From the NCBI GenBank assembly GCA_018340375.1, contig JAFFJZ010000001.1:52320001-52384000 (forward strand): a DNA stretch of 64,000 bases, given 5' to 3'. The position numbers and the translations under genes were made by a program. This document shows positions 10,801 to 25,134 of this stretch, piece by piece; positions within the stretch are counted from its first letter, which is position 1, and each line of letters begins with the position of its first letter. Under the pieces are notes generated by a model that did not search any database, had not been told where the DNA came from, and saw nothing but the letters and a program-made list of their open reading frames with translations. Origin of the DNA: Gonatopus flavifemur. Taxonomy: Eukaryota; Arthropoda; Insecta; Hymenoptera; Dryinidae.

Positions 10801-13800
10801 AAAGTACTTGAATTTTGCGGTATATATACATATATATATATATTATGTTGATAATATATACAAATTGTAAGTTTGAGTGATAAAAATAGTTTTAGCACCA
10901 ATTGTTTCAATACGTAGAGTTGATTCTGATAATTATTATTCCAAGTCTAAAGCTATATCGATTCACCGATGACTCGTTTTCTCGCCAGTAGATTATTCGA
11001 CAAATACCTTCATTCGCTCCAGAATGCCTGAAAAATCATGTCACGGATGTGTTGTACGATGGAAAATGAATTTCAAAATACATATGTTTTGAACTGATTT
11101 TGATTGCAAATCAAGTTTGGATCGATTGAATGGGCAAATCATTTCTTTTTCTTTTTTTTGTTTTCTCTTCTCTCTCAATCAGAGGTATAACTGAAAAATT
11201 TTGTAGAGAATTTTTGTTCTTGCGCATGTGATATTTACATTTTTTCTTCAGATATAAATAATGTATGGAATGAAAATGATTGCGCATTCGATGAAATATT
11301 TAGTATCGGCAACTACGTAATTGTAAATTTTATCGAGATAACGGAATAAGATACATCATGTTTGTAAATTTTTTTTATTTATATTAAAAATTGTATTGAG
11401 GATGTAGGAGAAGAAAGATAGTCATTGTAATGATATATGAACCTTTGACGTTTAATTGATATTTTTACACGTTTACTCATTGCTTTACAAATGTGATGAT
11501 ATTTTATGTTTCGATGAAGTTGAATATCCTATGAAGTTGTACATCCTTTGTGTATCAAGTAAATGAAAATCCCTGGAGTGATTTGTTAGATGAGAATTAT
11601 GGTTTTAGGATTAAATGCGTGCTTGTTAACCAAAACAATTGAGACTGCGACTAGTTTGAAATGAAACACGAGTACTGTCCCGCGTCATTAAATAGCGACA
11701 ACTGAAATGAAATCATTCTGCTTATTTCATCGAAGTGTGTGTGATGAGCAGTGGTAATTAGTAGATTAATTACAGCAGCAAATGTTTGTACGATCTCTCA
11801 CGAAATTGACTTGTTGATATAATCATTGGTATCAATAAGTGAATCTGATTTGAAATTTATCCTGGACAGCGATCTCTCACAAAAATGAATCATTTCGCAC
11901 TTTCCGAGTGTGAAAATACCACTACCTTGTACAAACTTACACTATATTGTCACCTCGGGATACCATTGAATTACCATACACCCCATTCATTCATCAATCC
12001 CCATAGAATTCAAGATATCGTTGCTTAATTTGAAATACGCAGGGTTGATATCTGTAGGTCCAACCCAGTTGAGCCCAGTAGGTGTTTTTGGATGGGTACG
12101 GATTGAGAAAATCCTTAGAAACCCATTAAAAATTCTCGAATTTCCTCGATGAAAAAGATGTTTCAAAATTACATAAGTATAATTGATTCTATATAAATTA
12201 TAAATGATTTTGAAAATTTTTTCACTTGAGGCTTTTTATGAAACGGTTGTTGTTCATTTCATATATATTTATGTTCTTCTTTTTTCCAAATTTGAATCAA
12301 TGGAATTTCATTGGTTCTAGTTTTATAAATATCCCTCTAATTAATCGAATTCCCCTATGTAATCAATTAGGGTTGTGCGAATCTTGTCGAACTCAATAGA
12401 ACTCTTGTCTCTGAATACATTTTGCGAAACATGAGAACGGAATAATATGATTTTAATCAGTTCCTTTTATAAATAGTTTCGTATTGGAATTTCTCAATTG
12501 ATGACTAGACACGATGAAACTTTTTTGTTTAATTTTAGGATAAGCAGAGGGACTACAAGATTACAATGAGTTGCATTACAGTCTCGGTAAATTGCATTTG
12601 AAAAATTTACTAGTTCCAGACTACCAGAACAGTTATTCTTTAGTTCATTCAGTATTTATTTATGATAATATAATATATCATTTTTTATATGACCATATAT
12701 GGGAAATGATGAAATCATACGGTAAAAATTCAAAATTAATAGATTGTATTAAAAATCACTGGATTTGTGTTGAATTCCATCATTTGCCAATATATTGTGA
12801 AAGTTTGAATCGTTTAACATCTCACAAAATCTCATCAACCATCGTGATTTGTCTTTCCAAATCATCATCTTGGAACTAAACACATCGTTCGAAGAATCTA
12901 CTAAAATATTTTGAATTCTCAACGGTTATTTGATCACTATTCTGTTTCAAAAAACGATTGGAACTTCAGCAATTTGCTTCCATATATTGGTACTTGATGC
13001 TTCAAAACATGATACATCGCAATGTTTATTCGTATGATAATTCAGTTCTTCACGCTTGAACGAAATCACGAAATTCAAGTTTTCCCACGTTTGAATGAGA
13101 GTTAGGAAGGGTTTGGATAGTGTGGAGAAAGAGAGTTATAAGGGGTTCGAATCTCATTTCATGTAAAATCATTTTTGTCGCGATACCATGTGATTCATAT
13201 TAATTGATTTCATGTAGATTGTTGCCCAATGATCGCTGAATTATTGATGATATTCTCTTTCAATGTCCGATGGAAGAATGTATTTACTCCAGTCTTCAAT
13301 TCATGTTACAATTTACGATTCCAAGGCATTTCCACGACTCTCTGTCGATCAATGGTGATCATGCCGAATGCATTCATGTAATCAAAATTCAGTTAACCGA
13401 TTTAACTCATTGATTTTCCAATTTTTCACAACTCGCAAGATTTATTGATTCTGAATGACTTTACGATGATGATGAACGATTTAGGAGAGTCGTTTAGGGA
13501 GGGATTCAAGCAACCAAACATGATAATTAATTGGAACGATACTTTTTTTTGTCTCAAGAGAATACCAAGCTTCGGACCTCCTCTTCTATCGTATAGGTTT
13601 GTCTTTTTCTAATTAACGTACTCTGATGGTAAACGCCAGTATTCCCTTAATATCTAAAAAAGAATGATGTATTTGAACAATTATAGAGAAAAATATATCC
13701 AAGTATTTGAACTCTCAATTTCGACACAGCTTCTAATTATGTTGTGAAGCATCTGAAGAAGGTTTTAACGCGATTATCGAACTATATCTTTCAAATTAGC

Positions 13801-16800
13801 TCGAAAAATTCCCTCAATTTCTGTCCGATTGAATTCAAATTTAAATTTCAGCTTGAACAAAATTATTACCAACAATTTGTTTTTCAATTTCCCGTACAGC
13901 ATTTCCTATACTGTAAAACAAATTCCATGTAAGATTACACAATATATGATTGGCTGACTATTACCAAAGATCTATTGTATGGTTTTGTCATACATTTTTT
14001 TTACAGTATACATATTTTCATGCAATTCAAGAAAAATTCTTTGGTTGTTGCAGAATTAAAATTATTCAAGATATGTTGCAAGTGTTGGAATCAATTTTTT
14101 TGAAGCACGTGTATTTGACAACCAAAAACAAAATAGATATTTGTACCTCAACGATCCTGGAACATGAAGAAAAAACGAACGAAATTTTAATACGTACTTT
14201 TTGAACCATCATATATTAAGAACAGTGATGTAATTTATTATATGAAATTTTTGAATATACAACATTCAAGCACACCGTTAGAATTCCGCTCCAAATGTAA
14301 ATTCAAAGTCCAAGGTAATAGTTTCTAAACATGAGAAAACGAGTTATGAAAATTATGGAAAATTGTAGATTATCACGTTTTCAATTGTTTGTATAATTAT
14401 CAAGATATAATTTGCAGTTTCAATATTTAGAGGTCGATCTCGGCAATGCGCTTCATCATTGCATATTCAAAGTTGAAATTTTTCGATCATTTCTCTACCC
14501 TGACTTGGGGCCTTGAGTGGAAGATCAATGTAACCATGGGAAACATCGAGGGAATTGTTTTCAATGCTTTTACCGAAAAAAAATTGAATGTAAAATCAAT
14601 ATACATTTTCTGAAAGAAACTTTTCTTTTTAAATAGTATTAAGCATCTTGACATCTCGAATTAGATTTTGTTTCATTTACTTTAGTTCATCAATCGCATG
14701 AAATTCTCAAAGTATTCCAAAACGTGAGACGGACTTTGATTTATACACCTGAAACTTTGGTGTTAACAATATCACAGATATAATACTATATTATTCGTCA
14801 CGAAGGCAAATTTTAATCACGCAATTGAGAATATTCGTCACTTTTTCCGGAACTCGTCAGACGCGGGAGTTTCATATTTCGCACGCTTATCAATGCGAAT
14901 CTGCTTACTCTGTCGGTAAGGAGAAATTCACTTTGGTATTCTCTCGAAATGAATGCAATGGCCCATAAATTAGGAACAGATTGTCCTGCTTTATAAATTT
15001 GTGTTTTTATCAGCTGTTCAAAAGGCGCACTTAATTCCATATTTCTCAACAAATTTCTTCATTCAATTTCCCCTCTTCTTTTCTCGAACATTTCCTTATA
15101 ACAGTAATGAGTTAAATCATGCATGAACAACAATTTATAATGATACATTTTAGATACATGATTAGATATTTTTTATACAGATTACGTGATGATCTAAATC
15201 ATGATTCGTACGATTTATCGAGAGACTATTTAAACGTTGCTTCACTAGTTTTTGTTTTCACACTCATCCTATCTACATGTCTGAATTTATATTCTCGCAT
15301 AATAGCAATTTTCGCAATATTCAAATCCTTCTCTAATTCTGAATCATCATTCATTTCTATGAATGTATCATTCAAAATATTTTCCTTAATTGAAATTTGC
15401 CATAGAGATACAGATCGCATTGATTTATTCATAGATTTCATTCTCGAAATTCTTTTTTTACGAAGCATAGAAATAATGTCGAGAATGCAGTTTCGGTATC
15501 TATGCCGAATCCCACACATCACGAATTATTATCTGAACTTCATGCAATTTTTCATTGATGTTCCGATCACTCGATCGTTGAATTCCTTACTAATCACTTT
15601 ATAAACACTTCTCAACATTTCTACTGAAATTAATTAATATCTACATATTTTTCAACTCGCGGCAATCAATTTTCTAAATATCTGTGAAAAAAAATTACAT
15701 AATTCCATAAATTTTCTAACGTACGAACTGCATATGGGATGAAATTATTATCCTATTTATAAGCCAATGGAAAGTACAATTATTTTTAGATTTTCAATAA
15801 ATTTACATATTATTGGATGTAATAGTTTATGATATAATAATAATTTCACATGTGCTATGTATCGAGAGAATCTAAAGTGATTTTCGAAAGAATGTCATGA
15901 AATTGGGAATCCCTGTATAATTGTATGAACAAAATTATTAATTTTACATCTTTTTTTCTTCTTCTAAAGAGAAATAGTTGTAAAAGCCAGGTGAGAATAA
16001 GATGCGTTCATTCAATTGTGCAGAATGTATCTAAAATCGTACCGTAGATTACAACGCCACCTGGCTGCGCGACAAGCGAATTTGATAATATTGTAGTCTA
16101 TGGCCTCATTCTAAGGACTAGTCTAGTGCACCGATTCTACTTGCAAGTTGAATCGACCAATGAATGTTTCTCGTATTACAATGTATTTTATATTGTAAGT
16201 TTTTTTTTCCTCTTTTCTAAGATTCTTACTTTTGAAATGGTAATTATAGACGCTAAAGAAAACAACGTACAACTTGTACGTGTATTACAACATATATGAT
16301 TGTACAGACGCATTTTATCCAAATAATTTTCTAGTGAGTAGGAACACAATATTTTTTCAACTAAAAATACACAATTATATTCTGGGAAATGGGGATTTTT
16401 TTCCTAGTTGATGGAAATAGATTGAGATTAAATTTTTTTAAATTCAATTCTCATTCAAAATAACGTCGTAAATCAATGGAATTGGGATTTAGTGTTTGTG
16501 AAATTTTTTTTATACGCACGATTGAATTCGAAAGATATAATAAAATGACATTAGTTTGATGATTTCTAATGTGCAATTACATAATCCTTGTTCATGATTC
16601 GTTTCTACCATTAGTCGACATGCGATAGGTTACATGAACGTTTAGGTTATCTATAAGAGATCTCGTGATTGGCTCTTTCTCTTGTCACTCTCCCTCTCTT
16701 CCTTTAGGTTCATAGGTAATCGTGTTTATTGGATATTACAATGCGTGGTGTTGTTGTTCATCTTCACCCAGTGAACGACATTAGTGTACATCATTGTCGA

Positions 16801-19800
16801 TGCGAATCAATCGATAAACGCCGACAAAAATTAATGCTACATCTTATCAGTGTTGCTTTTATTCCATCGTGTGTACATTTACATCGATAATATTGCTATG
16901 ATGCAACGATTAAGTGAGAAAGAAACTGTTGATCAATTACATGTACTTGGACGTATAAAAGTTGAATTGAATTCTTCATCACTGAGTTGTAGAATCATCA
17001 TTATTGTCTATGTATAATTTTCATGAAGATTATTATGTTGGGAAAAATATATAAACAATGTTCGAACAAAATAAAATAATTTCATTACACATTGACATTC
17101 GTTCATCATCATTTGCAGATAAAAAAAGAAACGATAGTCGAAAGATACATAACCTGAGAGTACCACGGAAATTATAATGAGATAAAGTTAAAGTGAGCGA
17201 CCTCCATCTGTAAACAAGATCGATTCGTTGACTCGATAACCTCCCGAAGGGTGGTGGTAACCCCGTGCTTTACACCCACAAAGATTTTCCTATATTCTTA
17301 AAGTTCTATTTTTCAAAAGGAACATTTCTAAGGGAAAGCAATCTATAAAAAGAAACCATGAAAACATCTGAACAAATTGCGTATTGATTTTCCGGTGTCG
17401 TGTTAGTGTTCTTCGAAACATTTTCATTCGTTTTTATGAATAAAAATTGAACTCCGTTAACATATCGAAGCAGTAGTGCGTAAAATTGATTGAATCATTT
17501 CGTGGAAGGAGTGGAAATGAATTGATGTTTTGAAATGTATCCTAATGATATTGAGAAGGAATTTATCGATTGTCTGTGAACGAATATACCGAGTTTGAAT
17601 AATTAATCGGAATGGGATCAACCGTACTTACTTTACGTAACACTTGCAGGAGTTTTTGACAGTGTTATTACCCGGAAGGAATGGAAAACAGATCGTAAAC
17701 AGATATCATCGAAAGGCATAGAATCTCTATTATTTTGTTCATGCCAATCAGCGCTGTTTTGTTCAATAATACCGAGTAGGGTGGCGCACGCTAATGTTTA
17801 ATACGGTAATGATTACGGCAGTTGACACGTGAGCAACTATAATTGTTTTCGACATTCGCATCTTGGAGAAATGAATCGCTCATTAATTTCATAAAATGTC
17901 AAATTTATACGTGTTGTGGTGCGCTTTTCATCCTAAATCATGTCTTCTTTTACATCGAAGTTGTAATCAAGGTGTTCAAATTTGGCGATGTCTCGCTGAA
18001 ATTTCCATTTTCCATATATTTCTAGCATTTGACGATTGTGTTGGGGAGACAAATTCTCCTCCTGTCACCGAAGACGAGGAATTTTTTAGTATATCTTGAA
18101 ATATCCAATAGATGCGTTCAAATTTTGCCGCCGATTCCAGTCGAAACTTCGACGGTTGCCGTATACTATTATAGGAGGGACTCCCGATAAATTGAGGTGA
18201 CGTAAAGAATAACTCACTTGGCGCTTGAAAAGTATCGTCCAAGTCGTCACGTTGTGGGTCAAAAAAATATTGGAATTTCGAAAATTAAAAAATACTGGGT
18301 GATCAATTTCATTCTATCCATAACGTCTTATCTTTTCAGATCAGTTCTTCGATCATTATCTTTAATGAATCGCGAACTTGAGATGAGATTTTGTTTCTCA
18401 AAATATTTGGTGTGCTGTAAATTGAGGAATCTTTCCCCCGAAACACGCGTTATCTTTGAATTTTTGTTCATTCTCACAAACGCCAGAAGAACGATCGAGA
18501 AAATCGTTAGAAGAGATATCAAAATTGAATCCACAGTCCAACATGTTCCCGACGAATTCCCACTTCAAAATGCTTGAAGATAATTGAAATATTTGTACAG
18601 CGGTGATGCACGAGGGGGTTGCACAGAGAGATATTTCAATTATCTTCAAGCATATTCGTGTAAAATTATACAAAAATTTGGCCGAAGTCCCGACTTCGCC
18701 ATCATATTCCTCCTTTGAAGTTTCAAGGTTTACCAATAAAAATAGGAATTTTATACGATGAAACTATCCTTGGTATGATTACCACACATCCTGAAGGAAA
18801 TGTTTTTTCATGTTACAAGTATGTAACACTATCCTCGTGTACATGAAATCCTGAACAATTTGCAGAATTTTAATTAGCGGATCTCACTTCTAGCAACATA
18901 CACTTAGATTTCCGAGAAGTTCCGAACGTGATACCGTGGAGGGAAAAAGTACAGTGCGACGAAGACATTTTTGTAGAAATATCCACTTCGATCTATTATA
19001 CAGCAAATGGATATAACACATTGTTTTCTCCGAAAAATTCAATATTTGTAACAGATTTTGTATTCCATCTGGTACACGATGATCACGCATGCTCTCGGTG
19101 GAAATGGAAAACCACCGGATGTCTTTATAATTCGATACTCTTGTAAGAGAAGGGATAAATGTTGGGAAATGACGATTCTAAATTGGTGACTTATTTTTAA
19201 GGATTACATATATAATGTTTATCAAGATGAAAAAAAATAAGGAATTGAAACGGCGTGTCTCGTTATGTAATAAAATCTCACACATCGTTTGTTCGAAGTG
19301 AGAAATTGAAACAATCGTAACACACGCTTTCGAGGTTTATACAAACCAAGGATATAACGATTGTGCTCCTTCATTGGATATAAAAGAAGAAAAATAGAGG
19401 AAAATATCGATCTCGATGTTTCTTTGTTTAGATACGAAGCATATTTTTCTTTTTTTTTTTTTTCATTGTTGGGATTTATTATAATAATATCATGAGAGTT
19501 ATATTACAATCCACTGTTATCTACTATTTGTCGTTGGAATTACTTCCAAGTACGCGTGCGTTGGATGGAACCGGTACACCGCTTCGAATTCTAACGTGTG
19601 TTCAGTAACCATCCACTCGGTTCGACGCTATACAGCCACGAAGATGGAATTTACGTCATTTTTGAACAAATCTCTTGGCGTATTTCATGATATTACTCGG
19701 TCCTTTTGAACCTCTTATCAAGAACAGAGGGCGCAGTAACTGTATCTCCATTCGACTGGAGTTTTTACATACATCGAAGAAAGTTTATTTATAGACTTGT

Positions 19801-22800
19801 TGCAATAATGAATATGATGCTGTACAAGTATGTTCGCGTTGAAACAATGTTGATTGTGGATTAATTGCTCTGAGAGTTGTCGAATATAATCGTACCGTTA
19901 TTATTCTTGCATTCAAGTATGAACCACTCTATAGCAAAAGTGTGGCGGGATTTTTAAAAAACCTCTATCTACATCGCTTTATTTCAGTTCAGAAATAGGT
20001 ATATTATCTGTGCAAGAGCGTGAGAAGAAGTGCGAAATTCATACAAAAATAAAAAGGGATTAATAATGGATTTTTTGAAATTTTATATATTTCATAAATA
20101 ATTCGATATAATTGATATATGAATTATATATAATTCTCAAAATTCTTCCACACGGGTTATTACACAGCTCGCGAGTATGGATTTGTACACTAAAAATTTG
20201 AAAAGGTAACTGAGATTGTTCTATTTTGGCTACGTATTTGTCATACTACGGTGACGCGCAACACTTTGGTTCACGCTCATTAGCTGCACAGAGAAGAATA
20301 GATCACATGAATTGTATTATATTTCAAATTCCGATAAATCTAGCATATTTATATTTGAGGCAATCTGGCGTTCAATTCTATGTCCAACGTACTTCTTTAT
20401 TTTCTTTCGCTGAATGAACTTTACAGCAGTCAAGTGATGTAACGATCTCGAATATTTTTGAAGATGACATTACGAGAATTTGAAAGATATGTTAATGGAG
20501 GATATGATATATTATTGATATCAAGAAAAATACTTTTATCAGAATTGATTGTCTTATACATATGTATACATTGTGGAATAATCAACATTATTATCATTCA
20601 TTTTATAAAAATCATTATAATACAATGTTCTAGATACTTGATCGAACAGCTAACTAATACTGCTATATTTCGTATATACCTTGGTAAATATCGTGTAAAG
20701 TGATTAGAGTAGATCAGGGTGAGATGACGCATTTTCTCGCTTCACTACAGCACAGGATAATACATGAAATCTCATGTACTCGAGAAACATTTAAACATTG
20801 TAATTGAATCTTTATATTTTCCTTGAGCGAACCAGGTTTAATGTATTATTGTATGCCGTAGAGGAGCGGAAGAGTGCGTAATCTCACCCCGCTTTACCTT
20901 TATTGAAACGAATTGATAACTGAATAACGAAATACTCAGCATTCAAACACTCGAAACCTTGCAGTATATTTTTGGAATGATCTTTCCAGTTCCAAAGAAT
21001 TGGCTCTGGAAGATGAACACCGATGATTTCAGGAATATAATTATTCTGTGATTATTTTTAGATTAGTTCTTATGCTGGCACCCATCAATGCTTCTGTTTT
21101 TCTCTTCACTTTACTTGTCATTTCATAACTGTAGAGCAGCATCGATGAGAATTGTATTGTTGTTATTAATTCCGTCGATTTAGAACGATTCAACGATTAA
21201 TCTAAGTTTGTGATCAGAGCTGAATAGGCTAACAAGGAGACCCCAATAGAGTCACGTGAACTTCGAAAACCTATTCTGTGACAGTTGGACGGAAACATTA
21301 GACACGTGATATCAAACTTGTCTTTGAAAGGTGCTCGTTTTCAAGTAATAAATTCAATTCTTAAGTTTTTATTCAAAAGTTCGCCCTGGAATACCAAGTG
21401 ATGGATCTTTTGGAACTTGAAAAAAAAAATTTTTTTATATATATATATACATATATAATGTTGAATTACAGCGAACTAATGGAGAATTTGCGATCTTTTA
21501 TTTATTGAATGCATTAAAAATTCATTTCATCAATTCAAGACGGTGGAAGCACTTGAAATAATTTATTGAGAACAGTTTTCGATTGTAAATATCGATTTTT
21601 GATTAGAACTGTCCTAAAGTGGTAATTGATTAATATAGAATTGGCTGAAGATGCATTTTATCGAACAAATCAATACATCATGCATTTTACGATTGGAATT
21701 TGAGAACAATTGAAAATTGCTAATTTGATATAACGTAATAGAGTTTTGGGACTCCCATTTTAAGGGGTGTATTAATTACGTGAGGCATTTTCGAGGATTT
21801 TTTGAGCCCCCTTTCCCCTTGGTGAGGTTTCGTGAGATTTTCCGCAACTCCCTCTCCCTAATCTCACGTGAGAAAATTTGTTTTGTGGGTGTAAATGCGT
21901 TGAATTATTAAAAAACAAAAATTAAAAACACAATCTAGTCTATGACTTGTAATATAAGACTAGCAAAAACTGGTGTTTATTAATATTACCGTAATTTAAA
22001 ATCACAGTGATGTAATTGAATTTTTTCAAAATAATTTCACGCAATTTTACATCGTTTTTTGTTAGAAAAAAATTACGTGATATTTGCTAAGACCCCTCCT
22101 TGAACGCCTCACGTAATTAATGGACTTTATTATGGTAATTAATGGAGAATTGGTACTTTTTCACAATTTTTCTTCGTCTTTTCTCGTTTTGCATACTTGA
22201 GATATGCTCGCGTTATATCTGGTTTCTCGTATGAAAATATTTCGCTGAAACATCTCTGCTAAACCACGAATATCCCTGGAAAAATATAGAATTTTCTTTG
22301 CAAGAATCTGAACGAATCTGACAAACTTTGAGAATCCCTATAAAATTTCAATGACAAGTCTGATGAATTTGGAACGCTCTGTACAGACTTTTTTCAGAAG
22401 TTGAGAGAGTTGATTATAATTGTTCTTCTTTTCCTTTGCCGCTACGGCAAAAATTCGTAGCTGCGACAGCACAGGTTTTTTTGGTTGACATTTGGATAGC
22501 GAAATATTTTCAATGTGGCATCCACATTTCTCGCTGTTACACAGCTGAGTGGGCAGTTATGATCGCTGGAAAGTAGCTCTTGTGAGTAATTTATTAGCTA
22601 TCCAAATATCATCGAATTAATTTTTCTTCTCTGCAGAAGCTTTTCGTCACAAGTTGTTCCGACTTTTTATTCCACATCCGAGGTTGCCAACTCGAATGGA
22701 CTCGTGGCCCAGAAAATATGATGTAAGATGAGAGGGAAGGAGGAGAGAGATAATGGTGAGGAATTTCTGAAAAGGACTCACTTTGCAATTTGGGGCTTAC

Positions 22801-25081
22801 GAATTTTTCGTACCTGAACAATCTACCTTTTGTGATGAAGCCGAAGCTAGCAGAATTGAACTAGCAGACCGCCTCTATAAACTGAGCTACTGTAAAATTG
22901 CATTCCTTTAAGGGGGTACCAGCGGCCCCTGACGATGCAACCCGAACCAAATTTTTCCTGACAAATTATTCGAAAATGAAGCAATGAAATGAAAATATCG
23001 CTCTATACAGACCACCTTTATTGATCGAAGAAGGTCTGTACAGGGCGATATTTTGATTTCAATGAAGCTGAAATTAGCAGCCGATTGTTGTAACTTTCGA
23101 TTAAGCAGCTTCTACTACACTTTTCAGATGCTTAACGGGATACCAGCGTACCATCCGAGTAAAGATTTTGTCTGCAAGATTTCTCCGAACAAAATTCATG
23201 AAACAGTCTGAAATTCTTAGGGAATATTCTTCGATACATTGAAAATTGCGGTACATCGTCCGAATTTCGAATTTCTGAAAAAAAAATCTCTGATACCGAC
23301 TGAGAAAAAAAAACTTTTTTCCCGAAATTTGGGCTCTGTAACCCGATATATAAAGTATGAAAGAATATTCCCTGAGAATTTCAAACTGTTTCATGAATTC
23401 AGTTCGGAGAAATCTTGCAGACAAAATCTTTACTCGGATGATGCGTTGGTATCCCGTTAAATCCCTAATGAAAATTTTGTGTCGAAAGTTGTAACAATTG
23501 GCTGCCAGTTTCAGCTTCATTTGATTTCATCCTTTTGTTTTCTAGTAATTTGTCAGAATAGTTTTGCTTGTGTTCTTTACTAACCAATGGGTCTGGTTGC
23601 ATCTTCAGAGGTCGCTGGTATCACTTTTAAAATACATATTTTCGGGGACTGTGATTGAAAAATCTCACTGATGCCAGTTTTATCGTTCTACGACAATTCT
23701 ACGATGAGTTAGAGTTCTAGTCTGCTGGCTCAAATCTGTTAGCTTTGGCTTCAGCCTTTTGCGTATATCACATTCAAATCATAAGAGAAATCCATGAAGC
23801 TGAGACTAGCAGCCGGTTGTTATAACTTTTTATTTAACGTTGTTGAAGCTTCATCCACCCTGGCAATCGATCGAATAGCATTTCACTAAACGTTTCAGAT
23901 GCTCAAACCCTTGATAAACGTTTTTTGCAAAAAGTTACGGCAATCGGCTGCAAGTTTCAGCTTCATCTGCAATCCAGAGAGATGGTAATAAACGTCTGAG
24001 AAATATTTCTCGAAAATTGAGACACCCTGGTACTGTACTACACTATAGAAAATATTTGTGAATTTCCAGATTATTTAGGAATCCACAAAATTTATGTGAA
24101 TTCACTGAAAAGAAATTGCTTGGTAAAGGAACTTTCATTATAGTGTAGTTTAATTGAAAATGATTGTGATTTTTATTGTATATTCTTTTTATCCGTCTGT
24201 AAGCACAAGAAGGTCTTATCCTTCTCGAGTCTCTAAACGGTCGCTAGTGAATCTCGGTATTACGAAATGAAAACCTTAGTCTTCTTAGGGTTAGAATCAG
24301 GTCATTTATAGATTTTCTGAGTTGCCGATTAGAAGCAGAGTAAAGATTCATACAAGTGTACGTTATACACGTCAGATCCCTAACAATTTGAGCGGCAACT
24401 CTTTGCCTGTAAGAGATGATCCAACTTGATAGGAGAATTTTGACATCACCCATTCAAACTCTCTTCACCAGTATATTTACTCTGTCGATTCAAAAATATG
24501 CACAACATGATGTAATCCGGTGAAATTTGCTTCCGCGCATGTAAAGTTCAGAACTGAACTGACGAAGAGTGGAAACTCGACACCCTCCGGAACGAAAATT
24601 GGAATTCTAACGCGAAAGCGATCTTTCGATGAATCGCGAAATTTGGAAATTCTACTTTGCTTAGCGTTGTTCACCGATTGTTGTTACAACGAACCGCCAG
24701 ATGGCACCTATTTGTCAAACAATTCACGATGATAATGATATTTCAATCTTGTAGGAGGTTTTTGTAAGAATTTATTGTTCATATTTCTTGTGCGTATCCA
24801 CGAGAAACTTTCAATTTCAATTTTATCGATTGCACGGAGATTTTTATTGCCAAAGGTTCATAGGAATTCGTAGTCTCGCAAGGAATCACGTGGTTTCGTA
24901 CTTTCATCGAAGTCATTTGAAACAGTTTGTGAAAAATGTCACTTACCTTCGAGGGAATTGAAATGTGTGTTTAAATTCAAGAACATTCCTCCCCATGACA
25001 GCTAGGATATGTACACGTATTGTTGCATGTAACAATGATATACTGCACGAATTATTTTTATAATCATTCTCCTTTCCTTCT

Positions 25082-25134
<53 letters not shown>

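Larger units (their letters stand above)
22908..23630. mobile_element. piggyBac-like MITE, family 1, copy c, host of a nested insertion
   Basis: TTAA at both ends (22908-22911 and 23627-23630), termini GGGGGTACCAGCG and CGCTGGTATCAC. Near the left it has the family hairpin ATATCGCTCTATACAGACC against GGTCTGTACAGGGCGATAT (23000-23055). A family-2 element has been inserted at 23,063; without it the copy would be about 250 bases. Confidence 0.85.
22835..23765. repeat. outer inverted repeat with tRNA-like ends
   Basis: The first ~65 and last ~60 bases are inverted copies (GAAGCCGAAGCTAGCAGA against TCTGTTAGCTTTGGCTTC). Read outward, the left arm gives TAGCTCAGTTTATAGAGG (like a tRNA A box) and GTTCAATTC (like a B box), but the anticodon arm is missing, so it is not an intact tRNA gene. 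It encloses a nest of other elements. Confidence 0.55.

Noticed and set aside
22840..22895. Intact tRNA gene
   Set aside because: A- and B-box-like strings are present but the anticodon arm and acceptor stem are missing.
23101..23520. 139-codon minus-strand frame and its plus-strand partner
   Set aside because: Both lie in the near-perfect palindrome of nested MITEs; the mirrored peptides show this is structural.
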